A stretch of 60,472 bases of DNA, taken from an uncultured Brevinema sp. (GTDB taxonomy: Bacteria > Spirochaetota > Brevinematia > Brevinematales > Brevinemataceae). Shown here one piece after another: positions 1 to 8,075 of this stretch. The DNA is taken from the NCBI GenBank assembly GCA_947036575.1, contig CAMQSH010000001.1, positions 1 through 60,472 of the forward strand. Reading direction: 5' to 3'. Under the pieces are notes generated by a model, which had not been told where the DNA came from, made no database searches, and saw only the letters and a program-made list of their open reading frames with translations. A program made the translations under genes and the position numbers. Each line of letters starts with the position of its first letter. Within the stretch, counting starts at the first letter, position 1.

Positions 1-1
1 T

Positions 2-656
2 ACCTCTACACGGCAAATTGTAGCTATGCAACAAGCTGTAAAAACAGCTGTAGATACTATTCTTAACGTTTCAGATAATAATGTTTTAGGCTTATCTACA
101 GAATCCTCAGTAGTTATACGGCTAATAACTGGTACTCAGGGAGCTATAGCTACTGTTACTTTATCTACTACAGATGATTATCTGTTTGAAGATAATAGAA
201 ATACTAAAACCTTTATAGTAGTTTTAGCTGTTGAAAGAGTTCCTACAACAAGTATTTTGAATACTCAATTAGCAAGAACGTTTACAGGTGCTGCTAATGA
301 CCAATCTATTACTATTAATGAAACTACAGGTACTGCTGGCATAGAGTCAGGTGGAATCATTATTGCTTCAGATGCTAATGGTGTATTTACATCTGCTGGT
401 ACTGCTATTGTTACTTTAGCTGATGCCGATAATACCTCTACACGGCAAATTGTAGCTATGCAACAAGCTGTAAAAACAGCTGTAGATGCTATTCTTAACG
501 TTTCAGATAATAATGTTTTAGGCTTATCTAAAGAATCCTCAGTAGTTGTACGGCTATCTGGTATTCAGGGAGCTGAAGCTACTGTTACTTTATCTACTAC
601 AGATGGTTACCTATTTGAAGATAATAGAAATACTAAAACCTTTATAATAGTTTTAA
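2..656 (+). repeat. Two direct in-frame repeats inside the surface-protein gene (about 220 bp, period 432 bp)
   Basis: Bases 2-227 and 434-656 are almost identical, including silent positions; copy 2 is one codon shorter near base 557. High DNA-level identity means recent duplication or ongoing conversion, and it would allow slippage or unequal recombination to change the repeat number. More copies may lie to the left of the window. Confidence 0.8.
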
Positions 657-1420
657 CTCGTCTAGATATAGTATCTATTATAGATTCTTCTGCATTTAAT
701 GTGCCTGCTACACCTACTAGTCAAGGAACTGCTGGAACAGCAAGTTTTACAATTCCTGTTGACTTTAATGATGTTACTATTAAAGTTCCTACTTATTTTC
801 ATAATAAAGATAACCTACTATATAATGAGAAAAAAGATGCTGTTACAAAAACTTTCAAATCTATGCCAACCCCTATAGGAGTAGAAATAACCGCTATTGA
901 AGAAGATATTCATAGTTCCAAGGTTACTATCACTTTTGGTGCCAAAGATGGTTATAGATTTATTGATCATAGTCCTAGCAAAAGATTCACAATCTACCTT
1001 TCTGGTTATTTTGGTGATGGTACACAAACCATTGAAGAACCTTCTTATTTTGTTCCAGGTTTTGGAGTAATTCCTAGTGGGATTCAGTTAGATCCAGGCT
1101 TTGTTCAACATAAACGTCTTGTTCATGCTACTGTTAGAGGTAATGTGAATAACCAAAAGATTGCTGTTATGCAAGCACTTGATCAGATGTTTTATAATGC
1201 AAGTATATACGCTCCTCTATTACCTGAGGGAATAAAATATACAAAAAAAACTCCTAGAGCTAGAGTTAAACTAGATGCAAAAGGGAAACCAATGCTATAT
1301 GACAATCAAGGTTACTTTATAGTTACTTTACCTCAGCAAGATGGATATTATATATTTAATCAAGCTGATAAAACAAAAAAAGAAATAACAATAAGAGTTC
1401 AATGGCTTCCTGGTTACTAA
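2..1420 (+). CDS. Repeat-containing surface protein, 3' part (5' end outside window)
   Basis: The reading frame is open to the left window edge, so this is the C-terminal 472 or so residues of a longer protein; the first internal Met (base 26) is not the start. Two near-identical DNA copies start at bases 2 and 434 (period 432 bp, 144 codons), each opening with T-S-T-R-Q-I-V-A-M-Q-Q and ending in an F-E-D-N-R-N-T-K-T-F-I strand. After about residue 220 the repeats give way to two diverged units that keep the D-G-Y-x-F strand pattern. The composition is rich in Thr, Val and Asp with no membrane segment, which fits a beta-sandwich, Ig-like or adhesin-like extracellular array. I do not recognise a named family. 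A strong terminator follows directly. Surface location is inferred from composition and repeats; no signal peptide is visible because the N-terminus is missing. Confidence 0.7.
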   Translation, partial: TSTRQIVAMQQAVKTAVDTILNVSDNNVLGLSTESSVVIRLITGTQGAIATVTLSTTDDYLFEDNRNTKTFIVVLAVERVPTTSILNTQLARTFTGAANDQSITINETTGTAGIESGGIIIASDANGVFTSAGTAIVTLADADNTSTRQIVAMQQAVKTAVDAILNVSDNNVLGLSKESSVVVRLSGIQGAEATVTLSTTDGYLFEDNRNTKTFIIVLTRLDIVSIIDSSAFNVPATPTSQGTAGTASFTIPVDFNDVTIKVPTYFHNKDNLLYNEKKDAVTKTFKSMPTPIGVEITAIEEDIHSSKVTITFGAKDGYRFIDHSPSKRFTIYLSGYFGDGTQTIEEPSYFVPGFGVIPSGIQLDPGFVQHKRLVHATVRGNVNNQKIAVMQALDQMFYNASIYAPLLPEGIKYTKKTPRARVKLDAKGKPMLYDNQGYFIVTLPQQDGYYIFNQADKTKKEITIRVQWLPGY

Positions 1421-1434
1421 AATTAAAAGTTAAT

Positions 1435-1467
1435 AAAAACCCCTACCTTTATTTGGTAGGGGTTTTT
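1435..1467 (+). terminator. Rho-independent terminator after the repeat protein gene
   Basis: A 13-nt arm AAAAACCCCTACC, a 7-nt loop and its exact complement ending in TTTTT lie 15 bp after the stop codon. The stem is GC-rich and symmetric, so it may also stop transcription coming from the right. Confidence 0.9.
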
Positions 1468-1605
1468 CTATACTCTATATTTATTCCATAGGTAGCTATC
1501 TTATTGATATTACTATTATAAATAATAAAACAAACTATATAATGTTTTCCCTTGATTTATAATAATAATGAATCATAATATATTTTTTTCATTATTTTCT
1601 CCTAT

Positions 1606-1623
1606 CGTTATTAATAAATAACG
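1606..1623 (-). repeat. Fourth, degenerate copy of the palindromic leader, overlapping the PL8 stop codon
   Basis: CGTTATTAATAAATAACG differs by one base from the perfect 18-bp palindrome found upstream of three other genes here. On the minus strand it encodes the last residues V-I-Y and the stop codon of the PL8 lyase. It is followed, as in the other copies, by GATAGGAGA and an ATG. That ATG opens an 11-codon frame (M-K-K-I-Y-Y-D-S-L-L-L, stop), apparently the vestige of a lost gene. Bases 1468-1605 hold nothing else I can identify. Confidence 0.7.
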
Positions 1624-3932
1624 TGTTTTTTATAAGTTAAAGAATAAGTCATTCCCTTGTTTTTTGTGGTATCGACAGAAACTATTAATACACCATTATC
1701 AAGTTTAGCAGTTACCCCTTCTGAAGCATCAAAAGATTTAACATCACTAATAGTTAATTCAAAAGGTTTTTCTGAAAATAGAGGATCAGCAAAAGACACT
1801 TCATAAGAACCATTATTTAATTTTTCCATATAAGTTAGTTCTCTACTAGTGCTTATATTATTATATATTCCTTCTGCAAAAAAGTTTAACGCTAATAAAG
1901 AAATATTTTTATGATAAGCTCCATGAATATTATCTTCTACAATGAGGTCTATAGGATTTTGATAAGATTCTACAAATTCAGGAGTTGCATTAGGTAATAA
2001 ATAATAAACTAAAGAAGCATTTTGAGGACGAATACCATGATTAAATGTTACTAAAGCATATTCATTATTAAAGATATTAGTAGTAGATCTTTTATCTATT
2101 TTATTAATATCACCCCAAGCTCCTGAAGTGGTTTTTCTTTCTACACTAACATTTTGTTCTGTTGGAAAATAGTAAGCAAGGGAGGTACTTGGTGTGTTAT
2201 CTTGAATATGAATAGTTTTAACTAATTGATTTCCATTTTTTAATTCTTGTCCATTGACTAATATATTATTATTTGAAAGTAGTCTTCTATTTTCTATAGT
2301 AGTTTCTACACCATAACTAGAATTGTCTTTGATTCCAGAATTAATGAATACAATTTCATCATCAAACATAAACCATGATTTTTTAGCACCTAAACTTTCA
2401 TTCATATTAGAAATACTCATCCCTGCAGCTCCATAAGTACCCAAAGATAAACCTCCAGAATACTCATTAAAAGAGTAATCCTCTCTAGGAAAATCATTTA
2501 CATAAGCACTTTGTCCACCTTGCATCACAATACGACCTGATGTAACATTTCTAGGACGAGTAACTCTTGTAACCCCAGCCATTCTATAAGGATCTATTGT
2601 TGGCCAATAAGAACCACCATACTGTATTGTATCCGTATAAAGAGAAACAGTACCATCGCCTTGATACCAAGGTTTGATATTTTCACTATTAATACTTTCA
2701 TTTTTTGCAATTCTAGTAGAAGAACGTGCTATAGAAAATGTATATGTTGGGCGTCTATGAATGTTTCTTTCCATTGCATTAAAAGCAAAATGTTTATCTT
2801 GAGCATCTATTCTATCTGTTATTGATTTATCCATAATTTCTTGAGCTTTTACGTTTAGTACAGATGCTGGATTGCCTCTAAAAAATGTTTTATTACCTTC
2901 TAACCAAGATTTAAGAATAGATTCTAATGTTTTTTGATTTTTAGAATCTGCTATTAAAGCAATTTTTAATAAACTTTCTATAAAACCATTACCAAGAGTT
3001 GTTGCAGCATCATAAGAACGAGCAACAGATCTTCCCCTGACATTATCAATAACAGATCCTTTATAAATAATAGGTTCTATAGAGTTGTACAACCAATCAT
3101 ATAAAATAGGATCTAAGATATCCCATTGCGTACCTGATAATAAATATAAAATATTAGAAAGGCGACCAATCAGTACATTACCATAAGAACCTGTATAGGG
3201 TACATCAATATGTTGAATAAAAGATCCATCTTTATAAAATCCATCTCCACTTTCTACAATAACATATAATGTTTTTACTTGTTCTATTGTTTTGTCAAGA
3301 AGTGCTTCATCTTCCATTACAAGAGCTTGTAAAATTTTGATTAGTCCAAGATCTGCTAAGTTAGCACCTGTATGTCTTTTACAAACAAGATCAATTTGAA
3401 TATAATTATCAATAGAATTCATATAACTTTCTCTTTGAGAAGGAGTCAAATCATCATAAAGCATAATTGTCATTTTAATAAGATCCCCAGGAGCTCCTAT
3501 TTGCCAATCCCACCAATTACCATAATAATCTTGGTCTGCAAGATAAACATTATTTATCATCCAATCGAGAGAATTTGTAATAAAAGTGTGAACTTCTTTA
3601 TTCTGATATTGAGCTGTCCCTAGTGTTTTATAGGCTAAAACAATAGGAGTAATATTACGATATCCTCGAGTAATATGAGCTGGATTCGTTTTCCATTGAT
3701 CATATTCTTTCCAGATTTCTGTTCTATTTTCATCAAGATTTGCTGTTTCCATTAATTTTGTCGCTCTATCTGATATACTTTTCACATACTTTTGAGAGGA
3801 TTCAGCTTTTAATTGTTTTGTATTACCAATTAAAAATTCTGCCCATTTATCTCTTAATTGTTTCATTTCACTGCCACCACTCATACTACATGAGCTTAGT
3901 AATAAGATAAGTAAAATACTAATTATTTTCAT
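1611..3932 (-). CDS. Polysaccharide lyase family 8 lipoprotein (hyaluronate/chondroitin lyase)
   Basis: PL8 lyases cleave hyaluronan or chondroitin by beta-elimination, giving disaccharides with a 4,5-unsaturated uronate. The 773-residue protein starts with a lipoprotein signal (L-L-S-S-C, Cys15). The alpha-toroid shows N-W-W-D-W-Q-I-G at 139-146, T-G-A-N at 188-191, D-G-S-F-I-Q-H at 235-241 and Y-T-G-S-Y at 246-250. Asn191, His241 and Tyr250 have the same spacing (50 and 9) as the catalytic Asn349, His399 and Tyr408 of the pneumococcal enzyme, and R-G-R-S-V-A-R at 299-305 matches the substrate-binding Arg patch. Beta-sandwich domains fill the C-terminal half. It is 11 bp behind the beta-barrel gene with its own AAGGAG, so the two form an operon. 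Substrate choice (hyaluronan or chondroitin) cannot be read by eye. The last codons lie in a leader repeat, suggesting the 3' end was reshaped by recombination. Confidence 0.93.
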   Translation of the reverse strand: MKIISILLILLLSSCSMSGGSEMKQLRDKWAEFLIGNTKQLKAESSQKYVKSISDRATKLMETANLDENRTEIWKEYDQWKTNPAHITRGYRNITPIVLAYKTLGTAQYQNKEVHTFITNSLDWMINNVYLADQDYYGNWWDWQIGAPGDLIKMTIMLYDDLTPSQRESYMNSIDNYIQIDLVCKRHTGANLADLGLIKILQALVMEDEALLDKTIEQVKTLYVIVESGDGFYKDGSFIQHIDVPYTGSYGNVLIGRLSNILYLLSGTQWDILDPILYDWLYNSIEPIIYKGSVIDNVRGRSVARSYDAATTLGNGFIESLLKIALIADSKNQKTLESILKSWLEGNKTFFRGNPASVLNVKAQEIMDKSITDRIDAQDKHFAFNAMERNIHRRPTYTFSIARSSTRIAKNESINSENIKPWYQGDGTVSLYTDTIQYGGSYWPTIDPYRMAGVTRVTRPRNVTSGRIVMQGGQSAYVNDFPREDYSFNEYSGGLSLGTYGAAGMSISNMNESLGAKKSWFMFDDEIVFINSGIKDNSSYGVETTIENRRLLSNNNILVNGQELKNGNQLVKTIHIQDNTPSTSLAYYFPTEQNVSVERKTTSGAWGDINKIDKRSTTNIFNNEYALVTFNHGIRPQNASLVYYLLPNATPEFVESYQNPIDLIVEDNIHGAYHKNISLLALNFFAEGIYNNISTSRELTYMEKLNNGSYEVSFADPLFSEKPFELTISDVKSFDASEGVTAKLDNGVLIVSVDTTKNKGMTYSLTYKKHVIY

Positions 3933-3943
3933 AAAATAACTCC

Positions 3944-4870
3944 TTAAAATTGAAATCTAGTAAGAACACCGATATTAAGACCAAATGGTTGACGTTTTGT
4001 AGTTGTTTGAGTACCATTGACTACAAATTCAACCAAAGGCATAATAGCAAAGTAAGAACTTAGCCATGTTTCCATTCTGAATCTTGTTGAAAAGTAAAAC
4101 ACATTTGCTGTATTAGGATTAAATTCTCCATACTCTTCACCTGTGTCAGGATTTTTACCAGGATTATAAATATATCCTAAAAATCTAAATCTATATCTTG
4201 TATAAAAAGTAAATCTATTAATTTTTGAAGAAACTCTAGGACTCCAATTATGATGAATATCAAAAGTTGTATACTCCCACATGGAACGTCTAAATTCAGT
4301 TCCTTTAACACCATCAACAGTAACATCTTTATATCCAGTACCATTAAGCCAAAAACGTGTGGATAATTCATATTTTACTGATGTCGTAGGATTAGGTCTA
4401 TGAGTATAAGATGCAAATACTTGTAATCTACCTCTCGTATCAAACTCTAATGCTAAATAAGGAGTAATATAAGCATGCAAAAATAACATATAATTAAGAT
4501 TGACACTATCTCCTGCCAATCCATTAGCATGTTGTGACCAATTATAAGACCCATAAGCCCAAAATTTGAATGAAAAACGAAGCATCCCATTAAAAAACCA
4601 AGGAGTACCATAACCCCATTCTATTTCGTAACAAGGATTTATTCTATCCATTGCACTAACTGTGCTATTAGGATCATCTAATAATTTTAAAGGATTTGCT
4701 TGGGTAAACCAAAATAGATACATCCCTATCTGTTCTTTAGGCTTTGCTACTGCTTGTACAGCGATTGGATCATCTGTTGTTAACTCCTCAACTAGCACAT
4801 CTTGTGCAAATACACTGACTGATGAAAATAATATAACAAATGCTATATTAATAAATGAAAAATTTCTCAT
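3944..4870 (-). CDS. Outer-membrane beta-barrel protein, copy 1
   Basis: 308 residues with a cleavable signal peptide (hydrophobic residues 6-21, V-F-A-Q-D site). The body has alternating aromatic/polar strands such as W-G-Y-G-T-P-W-F and F-T-F-Y-T-R-Y-R-F-R-F, and the chain ends in Gln-Phe, the usual C-terminal aromatic signature of barrel proteins. I do not recognise a named family. It heads a two-gene operon with the PL8 lyase and has a close paralogue at 6229-7140, so a role in glycosaminoglycan fragment passage or surface binding is a reasonable inference only. It has the palindromic leader and an AGGAG before its ATG. Confidence 0.75.
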   Translation of the reverse strand: MRNFSFINIAFVILFSSVSVFAQDVLVEELTTDDPIAVQAVAKPKEQIGMYLFWFTQANPLKLLDDPNSTVSAMDRINPCYEIEWGYGTPWFFNGMLRFSFKFWAYGSYNWSQHANGLAGDSVNLNYMLFLHAYITPYLALEFDTRGRLQVFASYTHRPNPTTSVKYELSTRFWLNGTGYKDVTVDGVKGTEFRRSMWEYTTFDIHHNWSPRVSSKINRFTFYTRYRFRFLGYIYNPGKNPDTGEEYGEFNPNTANVFYFSTRFRMETWLSSYFAIMPLVEFVVNGTQTTTKRQPFGLNIGVLTRFQF

Positions 4871-4883
4871 AATTATCTCCTAT

Positions 4884-4901
4884 CGTTATTAATTAATAAC
4901 G
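4884..4901 (-). promoter_or_regulatory. Palindromic leader copy 1 (CGTTATTAATTAATAACG)
   Basis: A perfect 18-bp palindrome sits immediately upstream of GATAGGAGA and the ATG of the beta-barrel gene. The surrounding 70 bp (about 4871-4945) resemble the leader of the phosphodiesterase gene. It may be a repressor operator between promoter and ribosome binding site, or a hairpin in the 5' UTR; the sequence alone does not separate these. Confidence 0.65.
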
Positions 4902-4983
4902 TATTTTTATTATTCCACTATATCCTTTATAAAATTATATTAATTATTTTATTTTTTACAAAGTTCTTATGATTTTAATTATA

Positions 4984-5028
4984 AAAAGAAGCCTTAATGA
5001 TATTGTTCGTATTACTAAGGATTTTTTA
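4984..5028 (-). terminator. Probable terminator after the phosphodiesterase gene
   Basis: On the minus strand CCTTAGTAATA and TATCATTAAGG form an imperfect stem with a 7-nt loop, followed by CTTCTTTTT. It lies in the gap between the phosphodiesterase stop and the leader of the next gene. The stem resembles the terminator at 7208-7252. Confidence 0.6.
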
Positions 5029-5057
5029 TTAATATAACTATGTTACACATGTGTTAT

Positions 5058-6134
5058 TTATTTTTTTGGAGCAAAATCAAAGGTGGTAACCACTACTTTA
5101 TGATCTGATGGCCATACCCCTAATGGGTTGATAATATTATCTTCTGTATTTTCTACATATGTTTTATTATATGCTATTGTATTTTTTGGTCCTACAATTA
5201 CAGATGATTTAAGAGCAATCTTTGGATTTGGATAAAAATGAATAAAATTAATTCTTTCTCGTTCATCTGCTTCGGGAGACCATGTTAACATTCCTCTATC
5301 AGTAGCACTAAGATTAGTATTGTCTGCAGGATATGTAAATCTAGGATGGGTAACTGCTGATGGATATAATTTTCTATAACTATCAACAAAACCAGCTTTT
5401 TCTAAAGTTGCAGTACTATTCCAATTGAATACTACCCCATTATGACTGTAGAGATCTTTTGTTTCTTCTGTCCAGTCTAGATGTGAAGGTTCATTATAAT
5501 CTCCACCAATCAACACGATAGTTCCGTTTGCAATATCTGTTTGCACATCTTTTACAATTGCAGCTACGGACTCATCACGCATTGATGCTAAATTTTGTTT
5601 TTCAATTAGTGCTATATCAGTTACAGGAGCATCCATTTTTTTGAAAGTATCACCATCACCAAAAGCAGAACCATCGTAACCTCTAGGGAGTATCACAGCA
5701 TAATTTTTATAATCAAGATGCGCACTATATACAGCAAAAGGGACACCGTCTATCTCTGTTGTTAATTTAACAACATTTTCAAACACTTTTCCAACTTTAT
5801 TCATATTAGAGTAGATAGTAGTAAATGAAGTAAGTGGATATTTTGAAAGGATAGCAGCATCGTCACTCATTTGGAAGTAGTATGTGATTCCTTTAGCTTT
5901 TAAGTCTGTTGTGAGTTTTTCTAAGAAATTCACATCATTATAGTGACGGACTTCACTAAGAGTCACAAAGTCTGGGCTATACTCTGTAATTTCGTTTACT
6001 ATAGCAGGATATCCATTGGGAACTTTTGTTCCCTCTTGCCATACATTGAATTGCATGATTGAGACTTGTTTGTCCTCATTTGTAGAACAAGAAGCCATTA
6101 CTAGTAATAATACTAATATATATTTTTTCATCAT
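5058..6134 (-). CDS. Lipoprotein of the endonuclease/exonuclease/phosphatase (EEP) superfamily
   Basis: 358 residues. The N-terminus is a lipoprotein signal (V-M-A-S-C). The EEP fold motifs appear in order: M-Q-F-N-V-W near residue 30, the metal-binding Glu in L-S-E-V-R near 60, a catalytic His in S-A-H-L-D-Y, G-G-D-Y-N-E-P-S with the Asp/Asn pair, and the final W-P-S-D-H-K. Family members cleave DNA, sphingomyelin, inositol phosphates or other phosphodiesters; an extracytoplasmic location and lipid anchor argue for an external substrate such as host DNA or phospholipid. It has its own leader copy and terminator, so it is a separate unit placed between the two barrel paralogues. Two ATG codons in tandem (6134 and 6131) are both possible starts. 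Confidence 0.8.
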   Translation of the reverse strand: MMKKYILVLLLVMASCSTNEDKQVSIMQFNVWQEGTKVPNGYPAIVNEITEYSPDFVTLSEVRHYNDVNFLEKLTTDLKAKGITYYFQMSDDAAILSKYPLTSFTTIYSNMNKVGKVFENVVKLTTEIDGVPFAVYSAHLDYKNYAVILPRGYDGSAFGDGDTFKKMDAPVTDIALIEKQNLASMRDESVAAIVKDVQTDIANGTIVLIGGDYNEPSHLDWTEETKDLYSHNGVVFNWNSTATLEKAGFVDSYRKLYPSAVTHPRFTYPADNTNLSATDRGMLTWSPEADERERINFIHFYPNPKIALKSSVIVGPKNTIAYNKTYVENTEDNIINPLGVWPSDHKVVVTTFDFAPKK

Positions 6135-6144
6135 TTTCTCCTAT

Positions 6145-6162
6145 CGTTATTAATTAATAACG
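6145..6162 (-). promoter_or_regulatory. Palindromic leader copy 2
   Basis: The same perfect 18-bp palindrome as at 4884-4901, followed by GATAGGAGA and the ATG of the phosphodiesterase gene. The upstream flank (about 6163-6210) also matches copy 1 with few changes, so the repeat is longer than the palindrome. Confidence 0.65.
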
Positions 6163-6228
6163 TATTTTTATTATTCCACTATATTCTTTATAAAATTATA
6201 TTAGTTATATTATTTTATAGAATAACCC

Positions 6229-7140
6229 CTAAAATGAAAATCTAGTCATAATACCAACATTAAGCCCAAATGGTTGCCGTTTTGTAGTTGTTTGAGTACC
6301 ATTTACTACAAATTCAAGTAATGGGATAACAGCAAAGTAAGATGATAGCCATGTTTCCATCCGAAATCTTGTTGAAAAGTAAAATACATTTGCTATATTA
6401 GGATTAAACTCTCCATACTCTTCACCTGTATCAGGATTTGTATTTGGAGCATAAATATTTCCTAAAAATCTAATTCTAAATCTTGTATAAAAAGTAAATC
6501 TATTAATTCTTGAAGAAACTTCAGGGCTCCAATTGTGATGAATATTAAAAGTTGTATAATCCCACATAGAGCGTCTGAAGATGGCCTTTCCATCAATATC
6601 TTTATATCCATTACCATTAAGCCAAAATCGTGTAGACAATTCATATTTTACTGATGTAGTAGTATTAGGTCTATGCGTATAGGATATTCCTGCTTGCAGT
6701 CTTCCTCTAGTATCAATCCCTAATACTACATAAGGGGTAATATAAATATTCAAAAATAACATGTAATTAAGAGGAGTACTGTCTCCCTGTAATCCATTTA
6801 CATGTTGTGACCAATTATAAGACCCATAAGCCCAAAATTTAAAAGAAAAACGAAGCATTCTGTTTAAGAACCAAGGTGTACCATAACCCCACTCTATTTC
6901 GTAACAAGGATTTATTCTATCCATTGCACTAACTTCACTATTAGGATCATCTAATAATTTTAAAATGTTTGCTTGGGTAAACCAAAATAAATACATCCCT
7001 ATCTGTTCTTTAGGTTTTTCTATTGCTTGCACAGAGATTGGATCATCTGCAGCTAAATCAGCCATTGTATCTTGTGAAAACACACTAACTGATAAAAATA
7101 ATATAACAAAAGCTATATTAATAAATGAAAAAAATTTCAT
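6229..7140 (-). CDS. Outer-membrane beta-barrel protein, copy 2
   Basis: 303 residues, clearly paralogous to the protein at 3944-4870 over the full length (roughly four residues in five identical by eye). It shares the signal peptide, the W-G-Y-G-T-P-W-F strand, the S-T-R-F-W-L-N-G strand and a C-terminal Phe. Differences cluster in the segment after the signal peptide and in two central stretches that would be loops in a barrel, the usual pattern for surface-exposed variation. It has its own leader palindrome and appears to be a single-gene unit upstream of the phosphodiesterase gene. The specific ligand is unknown. Confidence 0.75.
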   Translation of the reverse strand: MKFFSFINIAFVILFLSVSVFSQDTMADLAADDPISVQAIEKPKEQIGMYLFWFTQANILKLLDDPNSEVSAMDRINPCYEIEWGYGTPWFLNRMLRFSFKFWAYGSYNWSQHVNGLQGDSTPLNYMLFLNIYITPYVVLGIDTRGRLQAGISYTHRPNTTTSVKYELSTRFWLNGNGYKDIDGKAIFRRSMWDYTTFNIHHNWSPEVSSRINRFTFYTRFRIRFLGNIYAPNTNPDTGEEYGEFNPNIANVFYFSTRFRMETWLSSYFAVIPLLEFVVNGTQTTTKRQPFGLNVGIMTRFSF

Positions 7141-7153
7141 TATTATTTCCTAT

Positions 7154-7171
7154 CGTTATTAATTAATAACA
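7154..7171 (-). promoter_or_regulatory. Palindromic leader copy 3 (one mismatch)
   Basis: CGTTATTAATTAATAACA, identical to copies 1 and 2 except for the last base, sits before GATAGGA and the ATG of the second barrel gene. It is followed upstream by the same ATATTTTTATTATT flank. Confidence 0.6.
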
Positions 7172-7207
7172 TATTTTTATTATTCTACTATCATTTTAAT
7201 TATATAT

Positions 7208-7252
7208 AAAAAAAGCCTTAATAATATTGTTAAGTATCATTAAGGCTTTTTT
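7208..7252 (-). terminator. Terminator after the kduD operon
   Basis: An 18-nt stem with one mismatch (AAAAAAGCCTTAATAATA against TATCATTAAGGCTTTTTT) lies 40 bp past the KduD stop on the minus strand. The symmetric A/T runs make it possibly bidirectional. Confidence 0.85.
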
Positions 7253-7294
7253 GTTAAATACCTTTATATTAATTATCTATTATTAATTAGTTTT

Positions 7295-8056
7295 TTATCT
7301 TGCTAACCAACCACCATCAACAGGGATAATTGCTCCATGAAGATAATTGGATGCATCTGATGCGAGGAACACAATAGGTCCTTGTAGATCTGATGCCAAT
7401 CCCCATGATCCAGCTGGGATACGAGAAAGAATTGCTTTTGCTCTTTCTGGATCAGCCATAATAGGTGCTGTATTGTCAGTATCCATATATCCAGGTGCTA
7501 TTGCATTGACATTAATATTATATTGTGCCCATTCATTTGCCATGAGTCTTGTTAATCCTGCTGCTGCACTTTTTGAAGCAGTATAAGAAGGAACTCTTAT
7601 GCCACCTTGAAAAGAAAGCATGGAACAAATATTAATAATTTTTCCTCTAACTTTTCTTGCTATGTAATGATTTGCTACTGCTTGTGATAAAAAGAATAAG
7701 ACTTTTGAGTTGACATTCATGACATCATCCCAATCTTTTTCTGAAAATACCAAAGAATCATCTCTTCTTATAATACCAGCATTATTGACAAGAATATCAA
7801 TTTTACTAGCACTTGCAAGAGCTTCTTGTACTAAATTTGGGATCACATCTATTGATGAAAGATCTGCCTTGAGCATAAAATAAGGATTCCCTATTTCTTT
7901 CAATTTTTTTTCTGTATCTTCAGCATTGTCTCTATTAACTGCAACAATTGTTGCCCCAGCCTCTGCCAAACCAAGAGCCATACCTTGACCTAAGCCTGTA
8001 TTACAACCTGTTACCATAGCAACTTTACCATTGAGTTTAAAATTATCTAAAATCAT
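7295..8056 (-). CDS. kduD: 2-dehydro-3-deoxy-D-gluconate 5-dehydrogenase (KduD), SDR family
   Basis: KduD reduces 3-deoxy-D-glycero-2,5-hexodiulosonate to 2-keto-3-deoxygluconate (KDG), the step after KduI in unsaturated-uronate breakdown. The 253-residue length is typical. The Rossmann motif T-G-C-N-T-G-L-G is at residues 16-23, N-N-A-G-I near 90, and the catalytic Y-T-A-S-K near 158, with the C-terminal D-G-G-W-L-A-R typical of KduD. It is the last gene of the operon EIIB-EIIC-EIID-ugl-kduD, followed by a terminator. Streptococcal glycosaminoglycan loci call the equivalent enzyme DhuD, so substrate details may differ. Confidence 0.93.
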   Translation of the reverse strand: MILDNFKLNGKVAMVTGCNTGLGQGMALGLAEAGATIVAVNRDNAEDTEKKLKEIGNPYFMLKADLSSIDVIPNLVQEALASASKIDILVNNAGIIRRDDSLVFSEKDWDDVMNVNSKVLFFLSQAVANHYIARKVRGKIINICSMLSFQGGIRVPSYTASKSAAAGLTRLMANEWAQYNINVNAIAPGYMDTDNTAPIMADPERAKAILSRIPAGSWGLASDLQGPIVFLASDASNYLHGAIIPVDGGWLAR

Positions 8057-8075
8057 TATAATTCCTTATTATTAT

